In this document: positions 7,215 to 16,858 of the stretch, piece after piece
Layout of the letters: the number at the start of each line of letters is the position of its first letter
Numbering within the stretch: the first letter of the stretch is position 1
Assembly: GCF_000827555.1 (NCBI RefSeq)
Contig: NZ_CDOI01000090.1
Coordinates: forward strand, 26,454 to 90,453
Origin: Capnocytophaga canis
GTDB lineage: Bacteria > Bacteroidota > Bacteroidia > Flavobacteriales > Flavobacteriaceae
Reading direction: 5' to 3'
Length of the DNA stretch: 64,000 nt
Translations under genes and position numbers: made by a program
Notes under the pieces: model-generated
What the model saw: the letters and a program-made list of their open reading frames with translations, nothing else
Databases searched by the model: none
Told to the model about the DNA's origin: nothing

Positions 7215-9337
7215 TTTATTTAATTGACGAACAGGTTTTCCGTCAAGAAACCTACGGCTGGAATATCGAAAAACTTAATGAATATCAAGGGATTATAAGT
7301 ACACATAAGGATAGTAAAAAGCTCTCCATTGAAAATATCAAGAAAGAAAAGATTGTGTTTTTGCACGAGTCTTTCCCTAATGAGGGATTAAAAAACCAAC
7401 TCTATGAACATAACGCTCAAAATAGAGATTTTGGATTAGTGGTTTTTAGTGGAAGCAAAAACGAACGCCGAAAAAATGCAACGGGAAATCGAGTTGATTT
7501 ACCTGTAAGTGTTTTCTATAAAAATTTAGAAATTTTCCTACAGGAAATAAAAAAAGGGAATAAACCCAATGTCAATTATCTACTATATGGCAGAAATCCC
7601 GAAGAAGAGAAAATAATTATTGATGAGATTGATAAACGAAATAATGAAGTAGATGCAGATCCCATAGTTGCTAAAAAAGAAAATATTATTTTTTTAACAG
7701 CCGAAAAATATATTGAAGATCCTTTTAGTAATATGGAATCAGAAACATTGTTTTCAGAGAAAAAAGTTTTTTCTGATAGTTTTTTACATCGTGATGTTGT
7801 TTTGCATTTTTTAAATGACAAAGTATTTGATAATTTGTACATTCCGTTATGTTTTGGCAATACGCTTTCCGACCTAAACGGGCTTCGGTTAGCGGCTCAT
7901 ATTCGCTGTACGCCAACTCCAAATCAACTAAAAAATATTTTTATTTACGGGGTTGTTCCGTATGAAAAATTGATACAAAATCCGTATTTCGACATTCTGA
8001 AAACGAAAAATGTATTTTATATTGACTATAGTATAAAAGCCTTACAAGAAGCTGAAAAAAGAGTAACAGAACCTTTTCTGCAAAGTGAATTAGCCAATGA
8101 AATTAGAAAAATACAGCTCGTAGCACCGAAAGATAATCACAGTATTGCCAATGAATGGGCAATTTATCGTTGGGCGAAAACTATTGAAAGTTCAGATAAT
8201 GATATCGAAAAAATCAATGCGAAAATAGAATCTGATTTGTATTATAAGTATCTGAAAACCATTTATCCGATTTCGGCAACAGATACTAGTCTACAGAACC
8301 TAGAAATACAAATACCTCAAGACGAAAAACCTAAAATTCTTTATATCGATGATGAATCGAAAAAAGGATGGTCCGAAATTTTTGAAACGATTTTATGCCA
8401 TAATAGTAAAATCGAACAATTTGACTATTTAGATATTGATTTTTCGCAAAACAGAGAAGAAATTGTGAATCAAGCTGTTCAAAAAATAAAGGCAGATGAT
8501 ATTGATATAGTCATTTTGGATTTTAGATTACATCATTCTGATTTTGAAAATAATGACCTAAAAGGAAACACGAGTATAAGAATATTACAGGAAATAAAAA
8601 AATACAATCAAGGAATACAGGTAATATATTTTTCGGCAACCAATAAAATTTGGAATTTGCAAAAATTACAAGCATTAGGAGCGGATGGATTTATCATTAA
8701 AGAAGCACCCGAAAATAGTATTGATCCCCAATTTACTGCTGATACCATTGGCAACTTTAAAGAAGTAATGGAAACTGCTGTAAAAAGAAAGTTTTTGAAA
8801 ATAATATTCTTAATTTGTAAACAAATCAAGAAAAATATTGAAAATCAGATTGCTTTAAATCCGTTCGAAGAATACAATAAGTTTCTAAAAATTTTAATAA
8901 CACAAATAAAAATTATAGAGCAAGCTATTTCTAAAATAGACTTAAAAGTGAAAATGTCAATGGATATCGTATTTCTGAGTGCATATAATTTTTTAGAACA
9001 TTTCAAAAACTATTATTTTAAATATGATAACAAAGATTATAGATATTACATAGGAGAAAAAAAAGAAGATGTAAATAATTATTATTTTGATAGACAAAAT
9101 AAATTTATTAAAAACAAAGATGTTATCAAAGATTTAACTTGGTTTTGTGCAATGGCAAATCTATTTATTGATTATTTTGAAATCTGTAGTCAAGAAGATA
9201 AAAAAGTGGAATACCTCAACAAGGTAAAAGATAAAAGAAATAACTATATCCACGAGGATAAATCATTTTTTGATGAGAAAGAAGTTATTATGGTTCTGTC
9301 TCTTTGTGAAAATATAACCAGCAAGTTAAAACCTTGA
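7211..9337 (+). CDS. Receiver-domain protein with C-terminal HEPN-like motif (candidate retron effector)
   Basis: A 708-residue protein. Residues 1-110 (YLIDEQ, FLHESFP, LVVFSGS) look like a degenerate receiver-like fold. A canonical receiver domain spans about 375-500 with all key residues: Asp380/Asp381, phospho-acceptor Asp437 (VILDFRL), Ser475 and Lys497. A helical C-terminus (about 530-708) contains R676-N-N-Y-I-H681. This fits the R-x4-H motif, with Asn after Arg, of HEPN ribonucleases that serve as toxins in many defence systems. The gene overlaps the previous one by 4 bp and ends the retron operon; a new promoter follows. Signal-gated RNA cleavage is a hypothesis from domain order, not shown. 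Confidence 0.75.
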   Translation: MIYLIDEQVFRQETYGWNIEKLNEYQGIISTHKDSKKLSIENIKKEKIVFLHESFPNEGLKNQLYEHNAQNRDFGLVVFSGSKNERRKNATGNRVDLPVSVFYKNLEIFLQEIKKGNKPNVNYLLYGRNPEEEKIIIDEIDKRNNEVDADPIVAKKENIIFLTAEKYIEDPFSNMESETLFSEKKVFSDSFLHRDVVLHFLNDKVFDNLYIPLCFGNTLSDLNGLRLAAHIRCTPTPNQLKNIFIYGVVPYEKLIQNPYFDILKTKNVFYIDYSIKALQEAEKRVTEPFLQSELANEIRKIQLVAPKDNHSIANEWAIYRWAKTIESSDNDIEKINAKIESDLYYKYLKTIYPISATDTSLQNLEIQIPQDEKPKILYIDDESKKGWSEIFETILCHNSKIEQFDYLDIDFSQNREEIVNQAVQKIKADDIDIVILDFRLHHSDFENNDLKGNTSIRILQEIKKYNQGIQVIYFSATNKIWNLQKLQALGADGFIIKEAPENSIDPQFTADTIGNFKEVMETAVKRKFLKIIFLICKQIKKNIENQIALNPFEEYNKFLKILITQIKIIEQAISKIDLKVKMSMDIVFLSAYNFLEHFKNYYFKYDNKDYRYYIGEKKEDVNNYYFDRQNKFIKNKDVIKDLTWFCAMANLFIDYFEICSQEDKKVEYLNKVKDKRNNYIHEDKSFFDEKEVIMVLSLCENITSKLKP

Positions 9338-9343
9338 TAAAGT

Positions 9344-9374
9344 TTTGATTTAACCTCAGAAAACAATATATTTG
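9344..9374 (+). promoter_or_regulatory. Promoter for the helicase-TPR pair
   Basis: TTTG (9344-9347), 19 nt, then TATATTTG (9367-9374) is a perfect Bacteroidota promoter. It lies in the 63-bp gap after the receiver gene and predicts a start near 9381, 20 nt before the helicase ATG. It separates the helicase-TPR pair from the retron operon in transcription. Confidence 0.8.
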
Positions 9375-9400
9375 CTTTTCTGTAACCAACCTTTACTACT

Positions 9401-11455
9401 ATGAACCCTCTCACACAAGAACAACAAGAAATAATAAACACCCTATTCTCTTTTCTAGAAAAAGAAAATGAGCATATCTTTATTGTAAAAGGAGCTGCGG
9501 GGTCGGGAAAAACAACTTTAATAAAGTACCTTATTGATAAATTAAAAGAAAATCAAAAATTGTTTAAAGTAATGGCTCCCACAGGAAGAGCTTCCAAGGT
9601 ACTTCGTGATAAAGGTATTAATGCCTCTACCATTCATCGGGGAATTTATAATTTTGAAGATGTTATCATTAAAGAAGTGGAAAATCCTGATGACTCGAAA
9701 AAATCATATCACTATATTTATCCACTTCATTTCCCGAATGAAAACGGAGAAATAGTAATCATTGATGAGGCATCAATGGTTTCGGATGTAGAAACAAAAC
9801 ACGAATTATTTACTTTCGGTTCAGGAAAATTATTAAGTGATGTCATTCAATATGCTAATTTTTCTAATCGCTATTCCAAATTAATATTCGTAGGAGATAA
9901 TGCCCAGCTTCCGCCAGTAACAGACAATGAGTCGAAAGCGTTGTCTGTTGAGTACTTTCAATCGGAACACAAACTGAATGTTCAAGAAGCCGAACTAACC
10001 ACCATTCATCGGCAATTAGTAGATAGCACAATTTTGCAGAACGCTAATGAAATACGAAATTTATTAAAAAAGCCTAAGGAACAACGAAATACCTTTGAAC
10101 TACTTATCAAAAATGAAGTAGAAGAAATTTCAAATATTGACCTTACTTCGCATTTCACCGATAAATTTCCAGAACCTAAAATCGGCAATGGGGTTATCGT
10201 ATGTTATTCTAATCAAGGAGCTTATCAATACAATCAATCTATTCGTGAAAAAATATTTCCCAATAGCCCTAATGTGAGTATTGGAGATATTTTGATGGTT
10301 ATTAATAACAATTATAATCAGGGAGTTTTCAATGGAGATATGGCAACGGTTACCGAAGTATCTGCGGATGTAGAAGAAATAAAAAACATTCCTGTATATG
10401 AAAAAGGGAAAAAGATATATGTAAATTTTTCTTTCCGAAATGTAAAATTGAAATTCCCACATCTATCAGAAGAAGTTTCCTGTAAAATCATTGATTCACT
10501 ATTAAATTCTCCTTATAGAGACTTGAATGTTACGGAAATGAAGGCTTTGTATATCAATTTCGTAATGCGTTTTCGTGAAAAATACCCTCAATACAAAGAA
10601 GGTTCGCAGGAATTTAAAGAAGCTCTAAAAACAGATCTATATTTCAATGCTTTACGCGTGAAATATGGCTATGCTATCACCTGCCATAAATCGCAAGGTG
10701 GCGAGTGGGACAGTGTTTATGTGGATTATTCGGGAAGAATTGGACTATACGATGATGCCCTAAGATGGTGCTATACGGCAACTACTCGGGCAAAAAAAGA
10801 ACTATTTGTTATCAATCCACCTAAAATAAATGGATTCCATCGCTTAGAAATAAGACCGATTACCAAAATTGGAAAAATTGGAAAAGAATTTTATCAAAAC
10901 ACACACACTTTTTCAACACCTTTTCACACTGAAAACGCACATATTGCACTGCGTTTGAAATATCAAGAGGTGGAAAGTAAACTCCGTAGCACGCCTTTTT
11001 CCATTGATAGGATAGTCTCAAGCAACTATTTAGAGAAATATTTTTTCAAGATAGAAAATGAAATCATTCAGATAGATTGGTATTATGACGGAGCAGGAAT
11101 ATTTAAAACCTTACAAAATCGCCATTATGAAATTGAAAATCAACTTATTGAAACACTTAACGCTCCTTTTTATCACGAATTTGCAGTGAATTACTCAACG
11201 GAAAATTCACTTTTCAAAGAATTATACAACCGAATATTAACCGCTTGTAGTGAATGCGAGGTTCAAATTACCAATATTGTGGAACACGAAGCAAATTTTC
11301 ACATCAATTATTACCTAAAAACAGACGCAAAATTTGCCTATCTACAATGTTATTTCACAAAAGATAAAGGTTTTACCTCGGTGCTTCCTTTTTCTGAACA
11401 AGGGAGCGAAGATGTTGAATTACAAAAGCTAGTGAATTTCATCAACCAAAATTAA
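9401..11455 (+). CDS. RecD/Pif1-like superfamily 1B helicase
   Basis: A 684-residue ATP-dependent DNA helicase of the RecD/Pif1 type, expected to move 5'-to-3'. Motifs in order are Walker A GAAGSGKT (31-38), APTGRAS (Ia), Walker B IDEAS (121-125), GDNAQLPPV (III), a UvrD_C_2-like TCHKSQGGEWD and TTRAKK (VI). Residues after about 500 form an extra C-terminal region of unknown fold. It is shorter than RecD2 and lacks the N-terminal RecD2 domain. The next gene starts 6 bp downstream, so the two are an operon. Position beside a retron and WYL regulator suggests a defence role. A housekeeping Pif1-like role is less likely but possible. Confidence 0.88.
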   Translation: MNPLTQEQQEIINTLFSFLEKENEHIFIVKGAAGSGKTTLIKYLIDKLKENQKLFKVMAPTGRASKVLRDKGINASTIHRGIYNFEDVIIKEVENPDDSKKSYHYIYPLHFPNENGEIVIIDEASMVSDVETKHELFTFGSGKLLSDVIQYANFSNRYSKLIFVGDNAQLPPVTDNESKALSVEYFQSEHKLNVQEAELTTIHRQLVDSTILQNANEIRNLLKKPKEQRNTFELLIKNEVEEISNIDLTSHFTDKFPEPKIGNGVIVCYSNQGAYQYNQSIREKIFPNSPNVSIGDILMVINNNYNQGVFNGDMATVTEVSADVEEIKNIPVYEKGKKIYVNFSFRNVKLKFPHLSEEVSCKIIDSLLNSPYRDLNVTEMKALYINFVMRFREKYPQYKEGSQEFKEALKTDLYFNALRVKYGYAITCHKSQGGEWDSVYVDYSGRIGLYDDALRWCYTATTRAKKELFVINPPKINGFHRLEIRPITKIGKIGKEFYQNTHTFSTPFHTENAHIALRLKYQEVESKLRSTPFSIDRIVSSNYLEKYFFKIENEIIQIDWYYDGAGIFKTLQNRHYEIENQLIETLNAPFYHEFAVNYSTENSLFKELYNRILTACSECEVQITNIVEHEANFHINYYLKTDAKFAYLQCYFTKDKGFTSVLPFSEQGSEDVELQKLVNFINQN

Positions 11456-11461
11456 AAACTT

Positions 11462-12973
11462 ATGACAACCGTTACCGAACTCAGAAAAGCAGGAAAATTA
11501 AAAGAGGCTTGGGAGTTAGCAAATAGTCAATTAGAAAAAAATCCTAATGATATTTGGGTTAAGAGAGATTTGGCTTGGGTGTATTATGAGTATTTGAAAC
11601 AATACGCTTCTGTGCAAACTTTCACTCAATTCAATAAAATTATAAACAAACTACTTGTTCTACAATTGCCTGAGGAGGAAAATATATTGTATGAAACGGT
11701 AGGTTGGCAATTTGTAAAAATAGTAAATAATATTTGTAGACAGGGAAATATTGATTATTCAAAGATAAATACACTTTTTGAACATTGTAAATCCTTGTAT
11801 TTTCAACAACCATCAGATTTGTACTCTGCTATACTAAAAAATTTTCATAAGGCGTATAAAAACAATCATCAAAAATACATTGAATTTGTTGATTGGTGGG
11901 ATTTAGATAATTTACAAGAGAAAGATTTTCAGAAAGAACATTATGATGGGCAAGACATAGCTGCATTAGCTGACCAAGTATATTGTGCTTATGCAAAACA
12001 TCTGTTGCCTTTCAAAAATATTTATCAAGAGACTATATTTGACAAAGAAAAAGCGGAGAATTTTCTGCCTAAATTAGAGGAAATAGCAGCCAAACATCCA
12101 AATTATCAGTACATTTCGTATTATCAAGCGAAAATACTTTTAGCTTTGGGAAATAATGAAAATATGCTTTCTGCCTTATTGCCCTTTGCTCGAAAAAAGA
12201 AAAACGATTTTTGGGTTTGGGATATTCTTGCAGATGCTTTTTATGAGGATAAGGAAAAAGTTTTTGCTTGTTATTGCAAAGGATTGCTTTGCCCTGCTGA
12301 TGAAAAAATGACGACCAAACTTCGTGAAAAAGTAATTCCTTTCTTTTTAGAAAGACAACTTTTCAATGAAGCCAAAGCAGAAGTCGATACAATTATTAGG
12401 ATCAAGAAAGCTAACGAACATAAAATTCCTGTCCAAATAAGCTCCTATCAAAATACACAATGGTATCAAGGAGCTAATGCTAATCAGCATAACCGTTCAA
12501 TATACCGACAATTTGCTACTTCTGCCGAAGATATTTTATTTGGAAATCTTGCAGAAGAAGTAGTCATTATTGAGAATATAAATTCTGATAAAAAAATAGT
12601 GAATATAATCACACAAAATAGCGAGCGTCTATTTTTTAAATACGACAAATTTTTGAAAAATCCTCAAATAGGCAAAACTTATAAAATTCGTTTTACACAG
12701 AAAGAAATAAATGCCCCAAGCAAAGTAGCAACACTGTCAGAATATCAGGATACTAAATTAACCGATAGTTACATTAAAGAATTTTCAGGGAAAATAAATA
12801 TTCCAAAAAATAAAAATTTTGGTTTTGTAGATGACATTTTTATAAATCCACAACTTTTCCAAAAATACGACTTAACAACAGGCGATTATGTAACAGGAAA
12901 AGCAATACAAACCATTGATAAAAAGACAGGAAAACCCACTTGGAAGGTGTTTTCACTATCTAAGAACCACTAA
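11462..12973 (+). CDS. TPR-like protein with C-terminal cold-shock/OB-like domain
   Basis: A 503-residue protein, mostly alpha-helical. Helix pairs across 1-330 resemble TPR units (KLKEAWELANSQLEKNPND, and the region around 215-300). The C-terminal 60 residues have a cold-shock/S1-like strand pattern (GKINIPKNKNFGFVDDIFI, then GDYVTGKA), the usual shape of a nucleic-acid-binding OB fold. A second small beta domain may lie at about 355-420. It follows the helicase by 6 bp and ends the island; about 170 bp later the minus-strand sprE gene ends. A helicase plus TPR-OB partner is reminiscent of predicted conflict systems. I cannot name one. Confidence 0.7.
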   Translation: MTTVTELRKAGKLKEAWELANSQLEKNPNDIWVKRDLAWVYYEYLKQYASVQTFTQFNKIINKLLVLQLPEEENILYETVGWQFVKIVNNICRQGNIDYSKINTLFEHCKSLYFQQPSDLYSAILKNFHKAYKNNHQKYIEFVDWWDLDNLQEKDFQKEHYDGQDIAALADQVYCAYAKHLLPFKNIYQETIFDKEKAENFLPKLEEIAAKHPNYQYISYYQAKILLALGNNENMLSALLPFARKKKNDFWVWDILADAFYEDKEKVFACYCKGLLCPADEKMTTKLREKVIPFFLERQLFNEAKAEVDTIIRIKKANEHKIPVQISSYQNTQWYQGANANQHNRSIYRQFATSAEDILFGNLAEEVVIIENINSDKKIVNIITQNSERLFFKYDKFLKNPQIGKTYKIRFTQKEINAPSKVATLSEYQDTKLTDSYIKEFSGKINIPKNKNFGFVDDIFINPQLFQKYDLTTGDYVTGKAIQTIDKKTGKPTWKVFSLSKNH

Positions 12974-13143
12974 ATTGACTTCCATACTTAAATCTCTATA
13001 TAAACAAGTTATCTGTCAATCATTCCTTTAATAAGATTATTGAGCCGTGTTTTAAAAAGTATCATGACATAAAATACCATTCCACATTACCTAGATCAGC
13101 GATTTTAGTAGTTGGTAATTAATTCTAATCACTATACTAGTTA

Positions 13144-15630
13144 CTATCTGTTTAGATAAGATTCTTTTGCTTTTTTGATTTGTACCAAACGATAGTTTTT
13201 CGTGGATATTGGAAAGGTTGCCAATTGGTTTTCACCGATTATTTTTTGTAATTCAATGATAACACTGTCGGCTGAATCTCGGTTTTGAAGCCCGTGAATT
13301 ACGAACCACGTTTCCTTGACGTTATATACATCTTGTGAAATGCTGATTTTATCTGAAATTACTTTCAGTTTTTCGACAAGTTGCGTCTTTATTACTTCTC
13401 TTCTACCTTGTGGAATATCCATCAAAACGACTTTCCACGAACTAGCCTTAGCATCATCAACAAACGATTCTTTCTCAACGTCAATTAGATTTTCTAAAAG
13501 CTCTTTAGCTTGATTACTTTCGTCCGTCTCAGGGTAGTTCATCTGTATTTTTAAAAGCTCCTCTCGATACGGTAAGATACCTTCCAAACGAGCAACAACA
13601 TTTGCCCGAAGCATATCCAGTTTTGAAGCCATAGCTGTTTCCCTAAATGTGGTACCTTCCTCGTTCAATCGCTGTAAAACCTCGACTATTTTACCGTTAT
13701 TAAACTCTACGGTAAGCTCTTGTAAAAACTGTTGAGCTTCTAAATCACGTTGTTTTCGTGAGGTGTCATTCCCTTGCAGAAGCTGTGCATAATCTGATTG
13801 TGGATAACGTCCCAACAAGTGATTTTTCACAGTTTCCGCCTTTGGACTATTCAAATATCGGTAATTCTTATAAAGTTCATAGAGCACTGCAGACTCAACA
13901 ATTGGTTCTGGGTTAAATCCAAGTACTCGCTCCAATCGATCAATAGCCAACTCGCTATCATTAAATTTAGCTTTGTACAAAATCCCTAATTGAAGTAACG
14001 CCTGATTTCTATCTCTTTCCAAACGTTTTATTTCTTCCTCATTTTTAGGTAATTGTGATGAATAAAAATCGGGGGTTATATCTTTTTTAGGTACATTTTC
14101 CTCTCGCCCTGTGGTGGCTGGATTTATTTCTATTTCTGTTTGTTGTTTTGCAGACCAACGCCAATTATCTTCCAATTTTCGATTTCCCCAATACTGCTGA
14201 AATTGTTGCTTTCCGTAGGCAACCGCCATAGGATTGTAAAAATAAAATTTTCCTCCTTTTGTCTCAGTCGCGTTTTGCAAAGAAAAGCCCATCCCTTGAT
14301 TAACTGTTGAGGAACTCTTCATTTTTTGTTCTGTTTTTTTCTTTAGAGAATCAATATGTCTTTGAAAAAATGCAACTCTATCGCTATCCGACATTTTAAT
14401 GATTTTCAGAATACTATCATTTTGTTTTACAGTATATTCTAATTCGGTGATTTTTGCTAAGTTTTCTTTCTTCCGTTCCACATAAAGATGTTCAAACGTA
14501 TGCTCAGGAATATAAGCTAAGGTACTATCCAAATGGTGATATGCTCCTGTATAATCCTTCTGCTCAAAAAAAATATCTGCTAAACGTTCATGAGTTTTAG
14601 CTTTCAACGGATTATTTTCCTTATTATTTTTTAAAGACCTGCGGTAGTACTCAATAGCCATTCTCCTACTATTCTCTTCAATGAGAAAAGCGTGAGTGAA
14701 ATAAAGTACGTCCAAATAATCTTTATGTTCGTACCGATTTTCTAATTTAGTCAAATACGTTAGAAATTCCGTTTTCTCCTCGGGAGTAAAATCTCTGTTA
14801 CGAGCTTTTCCTGCCTGAGCCTCAACCCATAGTTTACGAGGAATTTTCCAATTTAGTTTCACAACCTTTTCAAAAGCTATCGTTGCAGAATCACGTTGCT
14901 TTTGGTGCTCATAGAGTTGAGCGGCAATAAAATAATATCTCCCACGGAGTGTTTTGCTGGATGTATATTTACCTGCTAAATAAAGTGATTCGGCTGCCTC
15001 GGGATACATTTTTTGATTGATATACGCCTGACCCAAAGTAGCATAGGCTTCAGCTCGATCTCTTTTGCGTAACTTTTCTTTAGAAAGTAGTTCATTCAAC
15101 TTTTCAATAGCAATTTTATCTTTGCCTAAACGCATATTGGTCTTTTGTGCCCATATCGCAGACTCGTTAATGCGTTCACTCTTCCCATAATTAGTAAGTA
15201 GGTGATTAAACGCCTCCAAAGCTGGTAAAAACCGTTCGTTGTAGTAACGAGCCTTACCAAGCAAGATATAGGCATCGTCAATCTTGTAGTTACGTTGTTC
15301 GCCTTTAAATACCATCGAGTGAAGTTGAATAGTTTTGATGGCTTTTTCTTCAGCACGTTCAAAATTTGGGTTCTCAACCCCTTCCAACTGAACTTTACCC
15401 GTCATACGTATGGGTTCTACTGGCAACAACTGACTGAAATCATCCTGATATTGCTCATGCAACTGTTTCAACCCCGATTCAAAAGCCTCTTCTCCATTGA
15501 AAAGCACATTGTATTTGGTTACAATCGGCTGCATTTGTCGATTGTAATAGGTATTTGCTTTGGTTGTACAAGCGTTGATTATCAATAAAATAGATATAAA
15601 AAAGACAGTATATATAAGACGATACTTCAT
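13144..15630 (-). CDS. sprE: SprE/PorW TPR lipoprotein of the type IX secretion system
   Basis: An 828-residue protein with a signal peptide ending in a lipobox (IINAC, Cys21), so it should be an outer-membrane-linked lipoprotein. A long series of TPR helices follows (for example YILLGKARYYNERFLPALEAF, KDYTGAYHHLDSTLAY), with a basic linker near 430 and further TPR units to about 700. Length, lipobox and repeat pattern match SprE of Flavobacterium gliding motility (PorW in Porphyromonas), needed for type IX secretion. The gene stands alone on the minus strand, convergent with the defence island. A weak TAACTTCG box lies upstream of its start. Confidence 0.85.
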   Translation of the reverse strand: MKYRLIYTVFFISILLIINACTTKANTYYNRQMQPIVTKYNVLFNGEEAFESGLKQLHEQYQDDFSQLLPVEPIRMTGKVQLEGVENPNFERAEEKAIKTIQLHSMVFKGEQRNYKIDDAYILLGKARYYNERFLPALEAFNHLLTNYGKSERINESAIWAQKTNMRLGKDKIAIEKLNELLSKEKLRKRDRAEAYATLGQAYINQKMYPEAAESLYLAGKYTSSKTLRGRYYFIAAQLYEHQKQRDSATIAFEKVVKLNWKIPRKLWVEAQAGKARNRDFTPEEKTEFLTYLTKLENRYEHKDYLDVLYFTHAFLIEENSRRMAIEYYRRSLKNNKENNPLKAKTHERLADIFFEQKDYTGAYHHLDSTLAYIPEHTFEHLYVERKKENLAKITELEYTVKQNDSILKIIKMSDSDRVAFFQRHIDSLKKKTEQKMKSSSTVNQGMGFSLQNATETKGGKFYFYNPMAVAYGKQQFQQYWGNRKLEDNWRWSAKQQTEIEINPATTGREENVPKKDITPDFYSSQLPKNEEEIKRLERDRNQALLQLGILYKAKFNDSELAIDRLERVLGFNPEPIVESAVLYELYKNYRYLNSPKAETVKNHLLGRYPQSDYAQLLQGNDTSRKQRDLEAQQFLQELTVEFNNGKIVEVLQRLNEEGTTFRETAMASKLDMLRANVVARLEGILPYREELLKIQMNYPETDESNQAKELLENLIDVEKESFVDDAKASSWKVVLMDIPQGRREVIKTQLVEKLKVISDKISISQDVYNVKETWFVIHGLQNRDSADSVIIELQKIIGENQLATFPISTKNYRLVQIKKAKESYLNR

Positions 15631-15890
15631 TTTGACATTTTTACCAAGTCACGAAGTTACTATTTTTTCGGAAATAAAAAAGCAAAATCAGTCATAATAT
15701 GTTGTTAAATCGAATTTACATATTGGCTTACAAGCTTTTAAAAAAACAGTCCAGATACGTACTTATAATAGTCTATCTTTCGATTTTATGCTTAATCCTC
15801 TAATTCACAATATTCTAAAATATTTTTTACTTTAAACTCAAAAAATTTCTGCACTCTTCTTACTCCGCAGGATTATGTCATGTTTGTACA

Positions 15891-15918
15891 AAAAAAAGGA
15901 GTGCCTCAGGCACTCCTT
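15891..15918 (-). terminator. Intrinsic terminator after rpmF
   Basis: A 10-bp perfect stem (15896-15905 with 15909-15918) has a 3-nt loop and, on the minus strand, is followed by a run of T (15897-15891). It ends the DUF177-rpmF transcript. The rest of the 15631-15953 gap (sprE leader side) is AT-rich, with no gene or other structure that I can see. Confidence 0.88.
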
Positions 15919-15953
15919 CCGTATCAAAAAATTTCTTATTATGAAACAAAATC

Positions 15954-16148
15954 TTATTTGCTTTCTTCTGTACTGTCAATCAACACCTGACCACGATAGT
16001 ATAATTTTCCTTCGTGCCAATGTGCTCTATGATACAAGTGATTTTCTCCTGTTATAGGATCTTTTGCGATTTGAGGAACAACTGCTTTGTCATGAGTTCT
16101 TCTCTTATCTCTTCTCGTTCTCGACTGTCTTCTCTTAGGATGTGCCAT
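15954..16148 (-). CDS. rpmF: 50S ribosomal protein L32
   Basis: A 64-residue basic protein beginning [17 protein letters not shown], the standard L32 N-terminus. It is a small structural protein of the large ribosomal subunit. The CxxC pairs that bind zinc in some L32 versions are absent ([21 protein letters not shown]), so this is the cysteine-free paralogue type. It follows the DUF177 gene by 3 bp, the conserved yceD-rpmF order found in most bacteria, and is closed by a strong terminator. Confidence 0.97.
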   Translation of the reverse strand: MAHPKRRQSRTRRDKRRTHDKAVVPQIAKDPITGENHLYHRAHWHEGKLYYRGQVLIDSTEESK

Positions 16149-16151
16149 TTC

Positions 16152-16703
16152 TTATTTTTCTTTATCAGTTATTATTATTTTTTTTAAACCTTCCCACCTC
16201 GGATCAACGATTTCCCTTTCGTCTACATCCCCTTTGGGACTTAATTCTTCCAATTTATCTAATATATCAAGATGTAATGTACCATTTTGAACATCCGGAT
16301 GAACGCGTTTGGCAGGAATTGATAATACTACTAATTCATAAATGTATTGAGCTACATTTACTTGATGTTCTCCGTGTGGTAGAATCAACAATTCATCGTC
16401 TTCGTCATTAAATTCCTCTCCAAATTTCACAACTAAGAACAACTCACTTGCTACCTCCAAATCAAAAGGTTCATTGGATAAATCGCAATTCACATTGACT
16501 GTTCCCTCATTTCTAAAATGGAGTTCCAACAGATTTGACTTTTTGTCTAAATCAACCGTCACCTTTTGATGTACATCATTCACATCGTCGTACGCAAACA
16601 AATCCAAAAAACTTTTGTCTAATTCATAAACGAACTGATGTTTTCCCAATTTCAAGCCAGCAAAAGATATGTTGTATTTCTTTAACTTATTCATTTTCTG
16701 CAA
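16152..16703 (-). CDS. DUF177 (YceD-like) protein
   Basis: A 183-residue soluble acidic protein of the DUF177/YceD family, found upstream of rpmF in most bacteria. Its exact job is unsettled; the family is linked to 23S rRNA or L32 maturation. Several family members carry paired cysteines; here only a single Cys (NVNCDLS) is evident. The conserved C-terminal stretch with DPRWEGLKKI is present. The start could be the ATG at 16703 or the one at 16694 (MNKLKKY); both lie after the predicted promoter. It is cotranscribed with rpmF. Confidence 0.88.
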   Translation of the reverse strand: MQKMNKLKKYNISFAGLKLGKHQFVYELDKSFLDLFAYDDVNDVHQKVTVDLDKKSNLLELHFRNEGTVNVNCDLSNEPFDLEVASELFLVVKFGEEFNDEDDELLILPHGEHQVNVAQYIYELVVLSIPAKRVHPDVQNGTLHLDILDKLEELSPKGDVDEREIVDPRWEGLKKIIITDKEK

Positions 16704-16735
16704 GTTTGATGAGACAAATAGTTTTTTAGCGTGTG

Positions 16736-16765
16736 CAAATATACAACTTTATTCTGAATGGCAAA
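16736..16765 (-). promoter_or_regulatory. Promoter of the DUF177-rpmF operon
   Basis: On the minus strand TTTG (16765-16762), 18 nt, then TATATTTG (16743-16736). Predicted initiation is about 25 nt before the first ATG. Confidence 0.7.
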
Positions 16766-16858
16766 TATTTTTAATAAAAAAAGTACACACAAATTTACCT
16801 TTTAAGGGTTGATTCTTAAAACACAAGAAATCTACAGACTCAGTGGAATCAGAAAAAA

